Translations under genes and position numbers: made by a program
Shown here: piece after piece, positions 1-7,469 of the stretch
Layout: each line of letters starts with the position of its first letter
Numbering within the stretch: position 1 is the first letter of the stretch
Source of the DNA: Thioalkalivibrio sp.
Lineage (GTDB): Bacteria; Pseudomonadota; Gammaproteobacteria; Ectothiorhodospirales; Ectothiorhodospiraceae
NCBI GenBank assembly: GCA_003555285.1
Contig: PWGH01000112.1
Location: 1-29,789, forward strand
DNA: 29,789 bases
Direction: 5' to 3'
The notes under the pieces: model-generated
What the model saw: only the letters and a program-made list of their open reading frames with translations
Databases searched by the model: none
Told to the model about the DNA's origin: nothing

Positions 1-2
1 AC

Positions 3-116
3 GGCCACAACTACGCCCCCGAACACTACATCGACGCCTGGCTCGCATTGACCGAACCCACCGCCTGGCCCGAACCCGAAGTTGCGCGCCTGCAAGCCCT
101 GTTTGCCATCCGCTGA
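3..116 (+). CDS. C-terminal fragment of an unidentified protein (5' end outside window)
   Basis: An open frame enters from the left edge and ends at a TGA at 114-116, giving 37 residues that begin GHNYAPEHYIDAW and end LQALFAIR. The composition, rich in Trp, Tyr, Pro and Glu, looks like real protein rather than a chance reading of GC-rich DNA, and no better frame covers this stretch. I do not recognise the family. The upstream sequence is needed to name it. The stop is followed by about 350 bases without a convincing gene. Confidence 0.5.
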   Translation, partial: GHNYAPEHYIDAWLALTEPTAWPEPEVARLQALFAIR

Positions 117-471
117 CCCGACACCCAAGCCGCCCGCCGTACTGTTCGCACCCGGTGGGCTGGGCCAAGCGCAGCGGGTCCACCAGGCCCGAGGCACAAC
201 TTCAACATCGCGGGCCTTGCGTCTGTGGCTCCCAACGCAGGGAAGGTCCGTGACGCTCCGGCGGGACGCCGTGAATACGTCCCTGTAGGTTTGACGGCAG
301 CCTCCCTGCTGCCGACACCCGCCGGAGCGTCACGGACCTTCCCTGCTGCGCTGCACCGGCGTCCCGTACGAATTCTACCTGAACAGGGCGGACCTTCTCC
401 CGGTCGAATGAGTAGCCGCATGAACAGGCGCCAGGATCAGGAGCAAAATCCCGAACCGTTACAGGAGCCCC
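117..471. other. Intergenic stretch without a convincing gene
   Basis: About 355 bases between the partial gene and the hydrolase. It holds the inverted-repeat element at 238-345. Frames open across it on both strands are Arg/Pro/Gly-rich shadows whose reading depends on the palindrome. A ribosome binding site (AGGAG, 463-467) for the next gene lies at its right end. I see no clear promoter. Confidence 0.5.
238..345. repeat. Dispersed-type inverted repeat with perfect 28-bp arms
   Basis: Bases 238-265 are the exact reverse complement of 318-345. The left arm starts CAGGGAAGGTCCGTGACG and the right arm ends CACGGACCTTCCCTG. The 52-base centre contains a smaller hairpin, GGCAG-cctccctg-CTGCC. 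The elements GTGAATACGTCCCTGTAGG and GCTGCCGACACC in the centre are of a kind I associate with dispersed intergenic palindromes in marine and sulfur-oxidising gammaproteobacteria, but I cannot confirm other copies here. Such elements usually lie between genes and fold in RNA. It could also help end transcription of the partial upstream gene, though no T-tract follows. Confidence 0.75.
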
Positions 472-1473
472 ATGATGAGCCACCGGCCTCGTTCGTCCTC
501 GCACCGCCACCCCCTCAAGACCCTCGCCAACCGCCTGGTCCTCTCCGGATTGGCCGCCGCCGCCATCGTCAACAACCGCAGCCAGAAGGCCGAGCGCGAC
601 CACCCTCCAACCGGGTCCTTCATCGAAGCGGAGGGACTTCGCTTGCACTACGTGGAGCGTGGCCATGGTGATCCGGTCCTGTTGCTGCACGGCAACACCT
701 TGATGGGCCTCGACTTCCTGCTCAGCGATCTGGTGGATCGGCTCGCCGAGACCCACCGCGTCATCGTCATCGATCGGCCGGGGTATGGCTACAGCGATGC
801 CCCCGGGCGGCGCAAGGGTTGGCGCCCGGAGGCACAGGCACGCGTGATGCACGCGGCACTGGAGCGACTGGGCGCCCAACGCGCCATCGTGCTTGGACAT
901 TCCTGGGGTGCACTGGTCGCCATGGCACTGGCGCTGGATTTTCCGGAATCGGTTCGCGGTCTGGTGCTCGAGGCGGGCTACCTCTATCCGACGCCGAGAC
1001 CGGACATCCCACTGCGCGCGCCCCCGGCCCTCCCGGTGGTGGGGGATGTGCTCCGCTACACGGTCTCTCCGCTGATCCAGCGGGCGAGCTGGGCCGCGAT
1101 GGTGCGTGTGTTGTTTGCGCCGGCGAAGGTGCCCTCTCATTTCTGGCGTTTCCCGGCCTGGATGGCGTGTCGCCCCTCACAGTTGCAAGCCAGCGCAGCC
1201 GAGATGGCCGAACTCGCCCCGGCTGCCTGGCGGCTCAGCCAGCGTTATCCCGACCTCGCGGTGCCCCTGGTGATCATCGCCGGGCGCGAAGATCGCTTGG
1301 TACTGACGGATATGCATTCCGCACGCTTGCACGAGGAACTGCCGCACGCGGATTATCGCCCGATCGCCGGCATGGGGCACATGCTCCACCACCTGGTTCC
1401 GGACCAGGTCATCGCCGCGATCAAGGCTGCGGAGCACGCCACCGGGGCCGGTGCGACACCACCACAAAAGTAG
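472..1473 (+). CDS. Alpha/beta hydrolase
   Basis: A 333-residue alpha/beta-hydrolase-fold protein. From position 50 it shows the oxyanion motif LLLHGN (H73-G74), the strand IDRPGYGYSD, the nucleophile elbow GHSWG with Ser144, the acid Asp274 in AGREDR and the catalytic His303 in GMGHM, so the Ser-Asp-His triad is complete. An insertion of about 60 residues after the nucleophile (about 168-240) forms the lid. The N-terminus is basic with a short hydrophobic stretch (residues 22-33), which may be a membrane anchor or weak export signal. Two ATGs are possible; AGGAG at 463-467 is better spaced for the second (475), which removes one Met. Substrate cannot be read from sequence; epoxide hydrolase, haloperoxidase-like and esterase roles all exist in this family. 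It stands alone, with converging mdh downstream. Confidence 0.9.
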   Translation: MMSHRPRSSSHRHPLKTLANRLVLSGLAAAAIVNNRSQKAERDHPPTGSFIEAEGLRLHYVERGHGDPVLLLHGNTLMGLDFLLSDLVDRLAETHRVIVIDRPGYGYSDAPGRRKGWRPEAQARVMHAALERLGAQRAIVLGHSWGALVAMALALDFPESVRGLVLEAGYLYPTPRPDIPLRAPPALPVVGDVLRYTVSPLIQRASWAAMVRVLFAPAKVPSHFWRFPAWMACRPSQLQASAAEMAELAPAAWRLSQRYPDLAVPLVIIAGREDRLVLTDMHSARLHEELPHADYRPIAGMGHMLHHLVPDQVIAAIKAAEHATGAGATPPQK

Positions 1474-1569
1474 GCCAAGCGCGGAAACTGAGGGTCGTCG
1501 CTATTCGCGATCGTTGCTCATCATCGCGGTCCCTCCGATCTCGATAGGGACATGCAGGCGTCTTCCGGT

Positions 1570-2526
1570 TCAGAAGCTCATCAGGCGCGCCAACGCATCG
1601 AACGAGGCTTGTACATCCCGGGCCGAGGCATCAAGGAGCGCACGTTCGTCGGCGTCGAGTTCGATCTCCAGGATCTCCTTGATACCGCCCTTTCCCAATT
1701 TGACCGGCACGCCCATGAAGAGATCCTTCAGGCCGTAGTGCCCGGTCACCCAAGCGGCACAGGGGAAGATCCGGTTCTGATCCAGCGCAATGGCCTCCAC
1801 CATCTGCGCCGCGGAAGCCCCCGGGGCATACCAGGCCGAGGTGCCCATGATGCTGACGAATTCGCCGCCACCGACCTTGGTACGCTCGATGATCGCGTCG
1901 AGCCGTTCCCGGCTGATCAACTGCGTCACCGGGATGCCGGCGACCGTGGTGTATCGGGGCAAGGGCACCATGTTGTCGCCGTGGCCGCCCAGGATCAGGG
2001 CCTGGATATCCTTCGGCGAGATGCTGAGTTCTTGCGCCAGGAAGGCGCGGAAGCGGGCGGTATCGAGAATCCCGGCCATGCCCATCACGCGCTCCGGGGG
2101 TAGCCCGCTGGCCTTGTAGGCGACATAGGTCATCGCATCCAGCGGATTCGAGACCACGATCAGGATGGTATCCGGCGAATGCTGCGCCAGCTTTTCGGCC
2201 ACCCCCTTCACGATTCCCGCGTTGATGCTCAGCAAGTCATCGCGGCTCATGCCGGGACGCCGCGGCACGCCCGCAGTGATCACGCAGATATCGGACCCTG
2301 CGGTTGCGGCATAGTCGGTGGTGCCGTGGACATAGGTATCGAAGAGGTGGATCGGGGCGGTCTGCCACTCATCGAGCGCGCGGCCCTTGGCCGGATTGAA
2401 GGTCCGCTCGTCCCGTTCGACTTCCAGATCGATCGCCACCACTTCCTGCGCGAAATCGCGTTGTGCAATGGCCAGTGCCGCTGCGGCACCTACGTTTCCA
2501 CCCGCGCCTACTACTGAAATCTTCAT
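1570..2526 (-). CDS. mdh: Malate dehydrogenase, lactate-dehydrogenase-like type
   Basis: A 318-residue NAD-dependent malate dehydrogenase (malate to oxaloacetate, TCA cycle, cytoplasm). The Rossmann motif VVGAGGNVGAA is at the very N-terminus, and an acidic residue after the second strand (VVAIDLE) fits NAD rather than NADP. The substrate loop PRRPGMSRDD carries the Arg that separates malate from lactate dehydrogenases, and the catalytic His lies in GGHGDNMVPLPR. The type resembles Bacillus/Chlorobium/Chromatiales enzymes rather than E. coli Mdh. I chose the ATG at 2526 because it places the Rossmann motif as in relatives; the in-frame ATG at 2538 would add MTST. Neither has a clear ribosome binding site. 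It lies downstream of selO on the same strand but 324 bases away, so it probably has its own promoter. Confidence 0.93.
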   Translation of the reverse strand: MKISVVGAGGNVGAAAALAIAQRDFAQEVVAIDLEVERDERTFNPAKGRALDEWQTAPIHLFDTYVHGTTDYAATAGSDICVITAGVPRRPGMSRDDLLSINAGIVKGVAEKLAQHSPDTILIVVSNPLDAMTYVAYKASGLPPERVMGMAGILDTARFRAFLAQELSISPKDIQALILGGHGDNMVPLPRYTTVAGIPVTQLISRERLDAIIERTKVGGGEFVSIMGTSAWYAPGASAAQMVEAIALDQNRIFPCAAWVTGHYGLKDLFMGVPVKLGKGGIKEILEIELDADERALLDASARDVQASFDALARLMSF

Positions 2527-2850
2527 GGTCGATGTCATCCGTGGTCGGTGAGTTGGGTGACGGTTTGCGGCCGTCGCATGACCTTGCCTCGGTTGGATCG
2601 GAACACGGACCGGCTCGCAGCGCCGGCGGGGTCCATAGGCCAGCATTGTCCACAGGAATGGACTTCAAGGGAATGCCCGGCCGAATCGGCCGCCCACGGC
2701 AACGAGTGCCGGCTCAGGCACGGCCGGCGCGTGGAAACCTCCGCACCGGCACTAACGATCCAGCGCGACGACGATGCGCACCAAGGACGTGCAAGCGCCA
2801 AGGCCGGTAGCCCGCTGCCTTTCCAGCGCGTACTGCGCCGGGATCGGATC
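2527..2850. other. Intergenic region between selO and mdh
   Basis: A gap of 324 bases containing two short dyads: CGGCCG-aat-CGGCCG at 2678-2692 and GTGCC-ggctca-GGCAC at 2706-2721. These could end selO transcription, though no T-tract follows. Frames open here on either strand look like antisense shadows. I find no convincing minus-strand -35/-10 pair for mdh. Confidence 0.4.
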
Positions 2851-4401
2851 TCAGGTTCCGCAGAAGGTCTGGTAGCCGCGCTGACCCGCAGGCGGCGGTT
2901 GCCGATACGCGGAATCATCCAGACGGGCGTCGTAGGGGTCGGCAAAGACCTCGAGCAGCCGATGCACCGGGCCGAGTTCGCCGGTCTCGACGGCCGCCGC
3001 CAGGGCCTCCTCCACTCGATGGTTGCGGGGGATCACCGCCGGATTGGCCGACCGCATCCGCAGTACCGCGGCACCGAGCCCGTCTGGCTGGCGCTCCAAT
3101 CGCCCCGTCCAGCGCCGGTGCCAGGCCAGGAATGCCGGGTCCGCAAAGCGGGCATCCACCTGCGCAGGCCGGTCGATGGTGGCGCAGCTGGCGAGATCGC
3201 GGAACGTATTGGTGTAATCGGTACGCTGGTGCTGCATCCACTGCAGCAGAGACTCGATCAGCTCCGGGTCGTCGGGCTCAGCATTGGCGAGCCCGAGCTT
3301 CGCACGCATTGCGGCCTGCCAGTGCTCGGCGAACCGGGCGGGAAAGCGGCCAATGGCCGCCTCGGCTTCGGACACAGCCGCCTGCGGGTCCTCCGCCCCC
3401 ATGCCCTGGGCCATCAGCGGCAGCAGCGTTTCGGCAAGACGCGCGAGGTTCCACTGCGCCATCCGGGCCTGATTGCCAAAGGCGTAGCGGCCCTGCCGGT
3501 CGATGGAGCTGAACACCGTCGCCGGATCGTAGCCGTCCAGAAAGGCACAGGGGCCGTAATCGATGGTTTCGCCGGAGAGGGTCATGTTGTCGGTGTTCAT
3601 CACGCCATGGATGAAGCCCACGCGCATCCAATGCGCAATCAGCGCGGCTTGGCGGTCGATGACCGCATCGAGCAGATCGGCGTAGCGCATCGGCCGCTCG
3701 ATCAAGTCCGGATAGTGACGCTGCAAGGTGTAGTCGGCCAGTGCCCGGATGTAGGCCCGGTCGTCCTGCAGGGGAGCGCCATCGGCGCCAAGATTCGCTC
3801 GGGAGCCGGGATGGCCCGGCAGGTCGAAGCCCGCATCGAGCGCGCCGGCGTATTCGAAGGTGCCGACCCGGATATGACTGTCGGCTACGCGGGCCAGCAC
3901 CGCCCCGGGCAGGATCGACTCCCGCAGCACCTCTTCCCCGGTGGCGACCACCGCGAGACTGCGCGTAGTCGGAACCCCCAATCCGTGCAGGGCCTCGCTG
4001 ATCAGGTATTCCCGCAGCATCGGCCCGAGAGCGGCCCGCCCGTCGCCCCGGCGGGAGAAGGGTGTCGGCCCCGAACCCTTGAGCTGGAGGTCGACGCGCC
4101 GGCCGTCCGGCGTCATGTGCTCGCCCAGAAGGTGCGCCCGACCGTCGCCCAGCAGGGTGAAGTGCCCGAACTGATGCCCGGCATAGCCCTGCGCCAGCGG
4201 TCGGCTTTCGGCCTCGCGTCGATTCCCTCCCAGCCACAGCACCGCTTCCGGCGCCTCTAGCGCATCGGCATCAAGCCCCAATTGCACCGCGAGCGCCCGA
4301 TTCAGCAGCACCAACGCCGGAGCGCGGACCGGGACGGGTTCCACCCGGGCGAAAAACGGCGCGGGCAGGCGCGCATAACTATGATCGAAGTTCCAGTTCA
4401 T
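2851..4401 (-). CDS. selO: Protein adenylyltransferase SelO (YdiU family)
   Basis: A 516-residue SelO/YdiU pseudokinase. The family is known to transfer AMP from ATP to Ser/Thr/Tyr of target proteins, linked to redox stress. It starts with the characteristic NWNFDHSYARLP. The glycine-rich GQYAGHQFG-like segment appears as YAGHQFGHF, followed by LLGDGRAHLLGE, DLQLKGSGPTPFSRRGDGR, the catalytic region FIHGVMNTDNM and the metal-binding IDYGPCAFLD. The protein ends in TFCGT, with Cys third from the end, the position where eukaryotic SelO carries selenocysteine. The ATG at 4401 was chosen because the family begins there; an upstream in-frame ATG at 4455 would add an atypical tail. No clear ribosome binding site is visible. 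It is slightly longer than the E. coli protein. Confidence 0.93.
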   Translation of the reverse strand: MNWNFDHSYARLPAPFFARVEPVPVRAPALVLLNRALAVQLGLDADALEAPEAVLWLGGNRREAESRPLAQGYAGHQFGHFTLLGDGRAHLLGEHMTPDGRRVDLQLKGSGPTPFSRRGDGRAALGPMLREYLISEALHGLGVPTTRSLAVVATGEEVLRESILPGAVLARVADSHIRVGTFEYAGALDAGFDLPGHPGSRANLGADGAPLQDDRAYIRALADYTLQRHYPDLIERPMRYADLLDAVIDRQAALIAHWMRVGFIHGVMNTDNMTLSGETIDYGPCAFLDGYDPATVFSSIDRQGRYAFGNQARMAQWNLARLAETLLPLMAQGMGAEDPQAAVSEAEAAIGRFPARFAEHWQAAMRAKLGLANAEPDDPELIESLLQWMQHQRTDYTNTFRDLASCATIDRPAQVDARFADPAFLAWHRRWTGRLERQPDGLGAAVLRMRSANPAVIPRNHRVEEALAAAVETGELGPVHRLLEVFADPYDARLDDSAYRQPPPAGQRGYQTFCGT

Positions 4402-4577
4402 GACGGCGACTATTTCATATTCCCCGATTGCATTCCGTTTGCCGTCGAATCGCACGGGGATTTACCGATCTGATGATTGTGCAGGCACCGCGTCACCACA
4501 GGCGGTCCTCTTGCCGTTGGAGACCTGCTAAGCTCTGGGCTTACCGCCGTTGGCGCTACACACGACAAGGTCCGCCG

Positions 4578-5783
4578 ATGTCCGAGATCTTCATTGGGCG
4601 CCAGCCTATCTACGACCGCGAAATGCACGTTCAGGCCTACGAGCTTTTGTTCCGGGCCGGGGATGAGGACACGGCGCGCTTCGTCGATGGCGAAGCTGCC
4701 ACCTCCGCGCTGATTCAGACCCTCTTCGTCGACATCGGCCTGGAGCGTCTGGTCGGCAACAAACCGGCCTTCCTGAACCTGACCCGCTCGTTTTTCACCG
4801 ACGGCACGGCCTTCAGCCTGCCCAAGGATCGGGTGGTACTCGAGGTCCTCGAGGACATCCTGTTCGATGAGGAAGTCATTCGCTGCGTCCGCGCGCTGAT
4901 CGAGCAAGGGTATCGGCTGGCGCTGGATGACTACGTCTACCACGCCCATCATGCCGAGGTCCTGGACCTGGTCCAGATCGTGAAGATCGACCTGACCGGC
5001 ATCACGCCCGAACAACTGGGTGCGCAGGTGGAGCTGCTGCGCAAGCACAATGTCGAACTACTGGCCGAAAAGGTGGAAACCGAGGCGCAGTATCGGGCCT
5101 GCCAGGACCTCGGTTTCGATTACTTCCAGGGCTACTACCTGAGCCGCCCGGTGGTGGTGCAGGGGCAGGCGCTATCGGCGAGCCGCCTGGCGGTATTGCA
5201 ACTGCTGAACCGGGTGTATGCGCTGGATGTGGACCTGAAGGAACTCGAAACGCACATCGCAAGCGACGTCGCACTGAGCCACCGCCTGCTGCGCTTCATC
5301 AATTCGGCCTTCTACGGCCTACCCCGGCCCATCGAAACCCTTCACCAAGGACTGGTGTACCTGGGGCTGGATGCCATCCGCAACTGGGTCGCGGTGATGA
5401 CGCTGCGCGATCTGGAGGACGGACGCAGCGATCTGCTGCACATCGCCCTGGTCCGCGCCCGCATGGCGCAGCGCCTTGCGGAAGCGTCCGATTTGGGTCC
5501 GGGTGATCGCTTCTTTACCGCGGGGCTCTTCTCGGTACTCGAACGCAGTCTTCATCTGCCAATGGAACGCGTACTGCAGGACATCCCGCTGTCGGCCGAG
5601 ATCAAGGCCGCACTGCTCTCGGGCCAGGGCCCGATTGGTGAGGCATTGGCCTGCACCCTCGCCTTCGAGAGCGAAAGCGCCTCCGAATGCCGCCAGTTCC
5701 ATGGCCTGGATGAGGCCCGCACCGGCTTGCTCTACCTCGAAGCGGTGACCTGGGCCCACGAGACCGCCGCGGCCACCAGCTAG
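4578..5783 (+). CDS. EAL-HDOD signalling protein
   Basis: A 401-residue protein with an N-terminal EAL-type domain (about 1-200) and a C-terminal HDOD domain (about 200-395), the YuxH/CdgJ arrangement. The EAL signature is changed to YELLFR (E22), and the loop usually DDFGTG reads DDYVYHAHH. The helix-strand segment LLAEKVETEAQYRACQDLGFDYFQGYYLSRP matches EVIAEGVET...QGY. With the catalytic loop altered, I infer that it binds c-di-GMP or a partner rather than cleaving it. The HDOD part contains SHRLLRFINSAFYGLPRPIETLHQGLVYLG. Start ATG 4578 begins the family-typical IFIGRQPIYDR; AAGG at 4568-4571 is a weak ribosome binding site. HDOD-EAL proteins often influence motility or pili. A PilZ gene lies 1.1 kb downstream. 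Confidence 0.9.
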   Translation: MSEIFIGRQPIYDREMHVQAYELLFRAGDEDTARFVDGEAATSALIQTLFVDIGLERLVGNKPAFLNLTRSFFTDGTAFSLPKDRVVLEVLEDILFDEEVIRCVRALIEQGYRLALDDYVYHAHHAEVLDLVQIVKIDLTGITPEQLGAQVELLRKHNVELLAEKVETEAQYRACQDLGFDYFQGYYLSRPVVVQGQALSASRLAVLQLLNRVYALDVDLKELETHIASDVALSHRLLRFINSAFYGLPRPIETLHQGLVYLGLDAIRNWVAVMTLRDLEDGRSDLLHIALVRARMAQRLAEASDLGPGDRFFTAGLFSVLERSLHLPMERVLQDIPLSAEIKAALLSGQGPIGEALACTLAFESESASECRQFHGLDEARTGLLYLEAVTWAHETAAATS

Positions 5784-5855
5784 CGGCCAGGCCCCGGGCT
5801 TCCGCCCGAAACCCTTAACGCTATAACATGAACCAAAAACGGGAGCATCAAAAAT

Positions 5856-6494
5856 ATGGGTGTTGTGAACAAGATGGTCATCGGTTCGCTGCTGCTGGGA
5901 TTCGCCGGCACGAGCATGGTGGCAGCGGTGCATGCCGACGAGGTGCTGGAGCAGATCGAACAAGGGCTTGAACTGTATCGCGAGGGCGAATACGGCGGCG
6001 CGATCACCGAACTGGAGTTTGCGATCAGTGATTTGCGCAAGCTGGTGGCCGGGCAGATTTCCGAAACCTTTCCGGACGCACCCCCGGGGTGGACCGCCGC
6101 CGAAGCGAGTTCGGAACAGGGCGGTGGCGGTGCCGCCATGATGTTTGGCGGCAGCGGTGGCACCATGCTGGAACGCAAATACAGCCAGGATGGTGGGCAG
6201 GGCCGCATGGAAGCCACCCTGATGATTGATAATCCGATGATTCAAGGCATGGCGGCCTTGTTCAACAATCCGGCCATCATGGGCGCCCAGGCCAACACCG
6301 AACGGGTGCGCATTGGACGCGAGTCCGCCATGGTCAAGTGGGAGGCCAATCGCTCCCGTGCCGAAGCGACGCTGTTGCTCGACGGACGCATCCTGATCCA
6401 GGTGAATGGCCAGAATCTGGATTCGCCCGACGTGGCGGTCGATCTCCTGAGGGCGTGGGATCTGAACGCCGTTCGGGCCCAAGCCGGGCGCTAA
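5856..6494 (+). CDS. Exported hypothetical protein with tetratricopeptide-like start
   Basis: A 212-residue protein of unknown function. Residues 1-27 form a clear Sec signal (positive start, hydrophobic core MVIGSLLLGFAG, likely cleavage after VHA). The mature start, DEVLEQIEQGLELYREGEYGGAITELEFAISDLRKL, reads as a single tetratricopeptide-like helix pair. A Gly-rich stretch (GGGGAAMMFGGSGG, near 95-107) follows, then a beta-rich region with RVRIGRESAMVKWEANRSRAEATLLLDGRILIQVNG. GGGAG at 5840-5844 is well placed before the ATG. A TATAAC at 5822-5827 could be a -10 box. It ends facing a minus-strand small gene, overlapping it by 4 bases. A periplasmic location is inferred. Confidence 0.8.
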   Translation: MGVVNKMVIGSLLLGFAGTSMVAAVHADEVLEQIEQGLELYREGEYGGAITELEFAISDLRKLVAGQISETFPDAPPGWTAAEASSEQGGGGAAMMFGGSGGTMLERKYSQDGGQGRMEATLMIDNPMIQGMAALFNNPAIMGAQANTERVRIGRESAMVKWEANRSRAEATLLLDGRILIQVNGQNLDSPDVAVDLLRAWDLNAVRAQAGR

Positions 6495-6807
6495 GGCTTC
6501 AGGCGGCGCGCCCTGCGCGCGCGGAACCTCTGAACTTGCTCTTGCAGGCCGGGTGCGAGGTGAGCAATCGCTTCGACCCCGCCCTTCAGCGGCGCCAGCT
6601 GCTCGCCCGATCCCCCGTCCATCCACACCGGCTCAAGCCACACGGCCTGAGGCAATACGCGCTCTGCAATACGCAATCATCAGCGCTGAGCTTCAGCCAA
6701 AACCCGCTGCGCCGCACCATCATTTCCGCATCGATCTCATCACACCGAAGGAACTCGGCCCGCGCTTCCATACTTGACTTCAAATCGCGGCAACCGCTAA
6801 ATTCCAT
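6491..6807 (-). pseudogene. Small gene apparently broken by a 14-bp insertion
   Basis: Two minus-strand frames join here. The first runs from an ATG at 6807, with GAGG a few bases upstream, through MEARAEFLRCDEIDAEMMV and FWLKLSADDCVL. The second continues PQAVWLEPVWMDGGSGEQ to RARRARRLKP and a TAG at 6493-6491. The switch lies exactly at two direct copies of GCAATACGC (6652-6660 and 6666-6674, plus-strand reading), 14 bases apart. Removing one 14-base unit joins the frames into a 100-residue protein without a stop. Both halves have ordinary protein composition, and the gene fits tightly against its neighbour. I do not recognise the family. It could be a recent frameshift, a sequencing error, or two unrelated chance frames. 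Confidence 0.45.
6774..6803 (+). promoter_or_regulatory. Candidate sigma-70 promoter for the PilZ gene
   Basis: TTGACT (6774-6779) is followed after 18 bases by TAAATT (6798-6803), or after 17 by CTAAAT. The region is distinctly AT-richer than its surroundings. Transcription would start near 6810, leaving a leader of about 70 bases before the PilZ start at 6882. Confidence 0.45.
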
Positions 6808-6881
6808 GCAACCTCACACCAAGGAATCAGTATTAGGATTTAACAATGTAACGAAACTCCGATTTTTCGGGGGAGACGATA

Positions 6882-7298
6882 ATGGAAAAAAGAAAGAATA
6901 CGCGGCTACAACTGCGACTATTGGGTCAAATGAGTCTGGACGGCATTGAATATCGGGAAACCGAGACACGGAACATTGGCCTGCATGGCGCCTTGCTACG
7001 ACACGACTTTACCGGGTGCCTGAATAAGCACTGTATCCTGAACCTTTTCACCAGTGGCACCAACGTCTTTTCGATCACCATACACGGCTGGACCGTTTAT
7101 GAAGGGCCTGACGGCTGCGGAATGAAGTTTCTGTCGATGAATACCGCCGATGCCTTTGGTTTGACGGAGTTCCTGGCCCGCCAAGTTGAGAATTCCCAGG
7201 CCATTCACCATGAGCTCGAGCAGGGTCGGCATCCGCTCCTGACAAACTGGAACCCCTTGCGCCTACATAATGTCTTGGGACCCTCACCACAGCACTAG
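6882..7298 (+). CDS. PilZ domain protein, predicted c-di-GMP receptor
   Basis: A 138-residue protein made almost wholly of one PilZ domain. The c-di-GMP binding motif RxxxR is at R4-R8 (RKNTR), and the second motif, normally D/NxSxxG, is TRNIGLHGALL with Asn and Gly kept but Ser replaced by Gly. The strand GWTVYEGPDGCGMKFLSM closes the barrel. The remaining 35 residues are a helical tail ending GPSPQH. GGGGGAG at 6869-6875 is a strong ribosome binding site. Together with the EAL-HDOD protein upstream it suggests local c-di-GMP signalling, but they are not in one operon. The binding motif is slightly degenerate, so affinity is uncertain. Confidence 0.85.
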   Translation: MEKRKNTRLQLRLLGQMSLDGIEYRETETRNIGLHGALLRHDFTGCLNKHCILNLFTSGTNVFSITIHGWTVYEGPDGCGMKFLSMNTADAFGLTEFLARQVENSQAIHHELEQGRHPLLTNWNPLRLHNVLGPSPQH

Positions 7299-7350
7299 GA
7301 GGCCTGATCGACGTGCAGTACAGGTCCGCCACGCCATCGACGGGCGTACA

Positions 7351-7386
7351 GTGACCGCGGCCCGCGATTCGCCGGGCCGCGGTTAC
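7351..7386 (+). terminator. Strong GC hairpin after the PilZ gene
   Basis: GTGACCGCGGCCC (7351-7363) pairs with GGGCCGCGGTTAC (7374-7386), a 13-bp stem with one G-T pair and a 10-base loop. It lies between the PilZ gene and the kinase gene. There is no T-tract, so it is either an imperfect intrinsic terminator or simply an intergenic palindrome. Confidence 0.5.
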
Positions 7387-7469
7387 TGAACCCGAACAGT
7401 CGAGCGATCGCGGCGGCCACCGCCCGGTATCCTATACTCCAGTCAAGGACTCGCACCGAGGGAATGGCG

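Noticed and set aside
202..1140. Long minus-strand open frame (312 codons) across the repeat and antisense to the hydrolase
   Set aside because: It is antisense to an intact alpha/beta hydrolase and passes through the palindromic element; no domain motifs are visible.
2548..4260. Plus-strand open frame of 570 codons
   Set aside because: Antisense to SelO, which has all family motifs; the frame is an artefact of high third-position GC.
5319..6626. Minus-strand open frame of 435 codons
   Set aside because: It lies antisense to the EAL-HDOD gene and the exported protein gene, both better supported by start sites and motifs.
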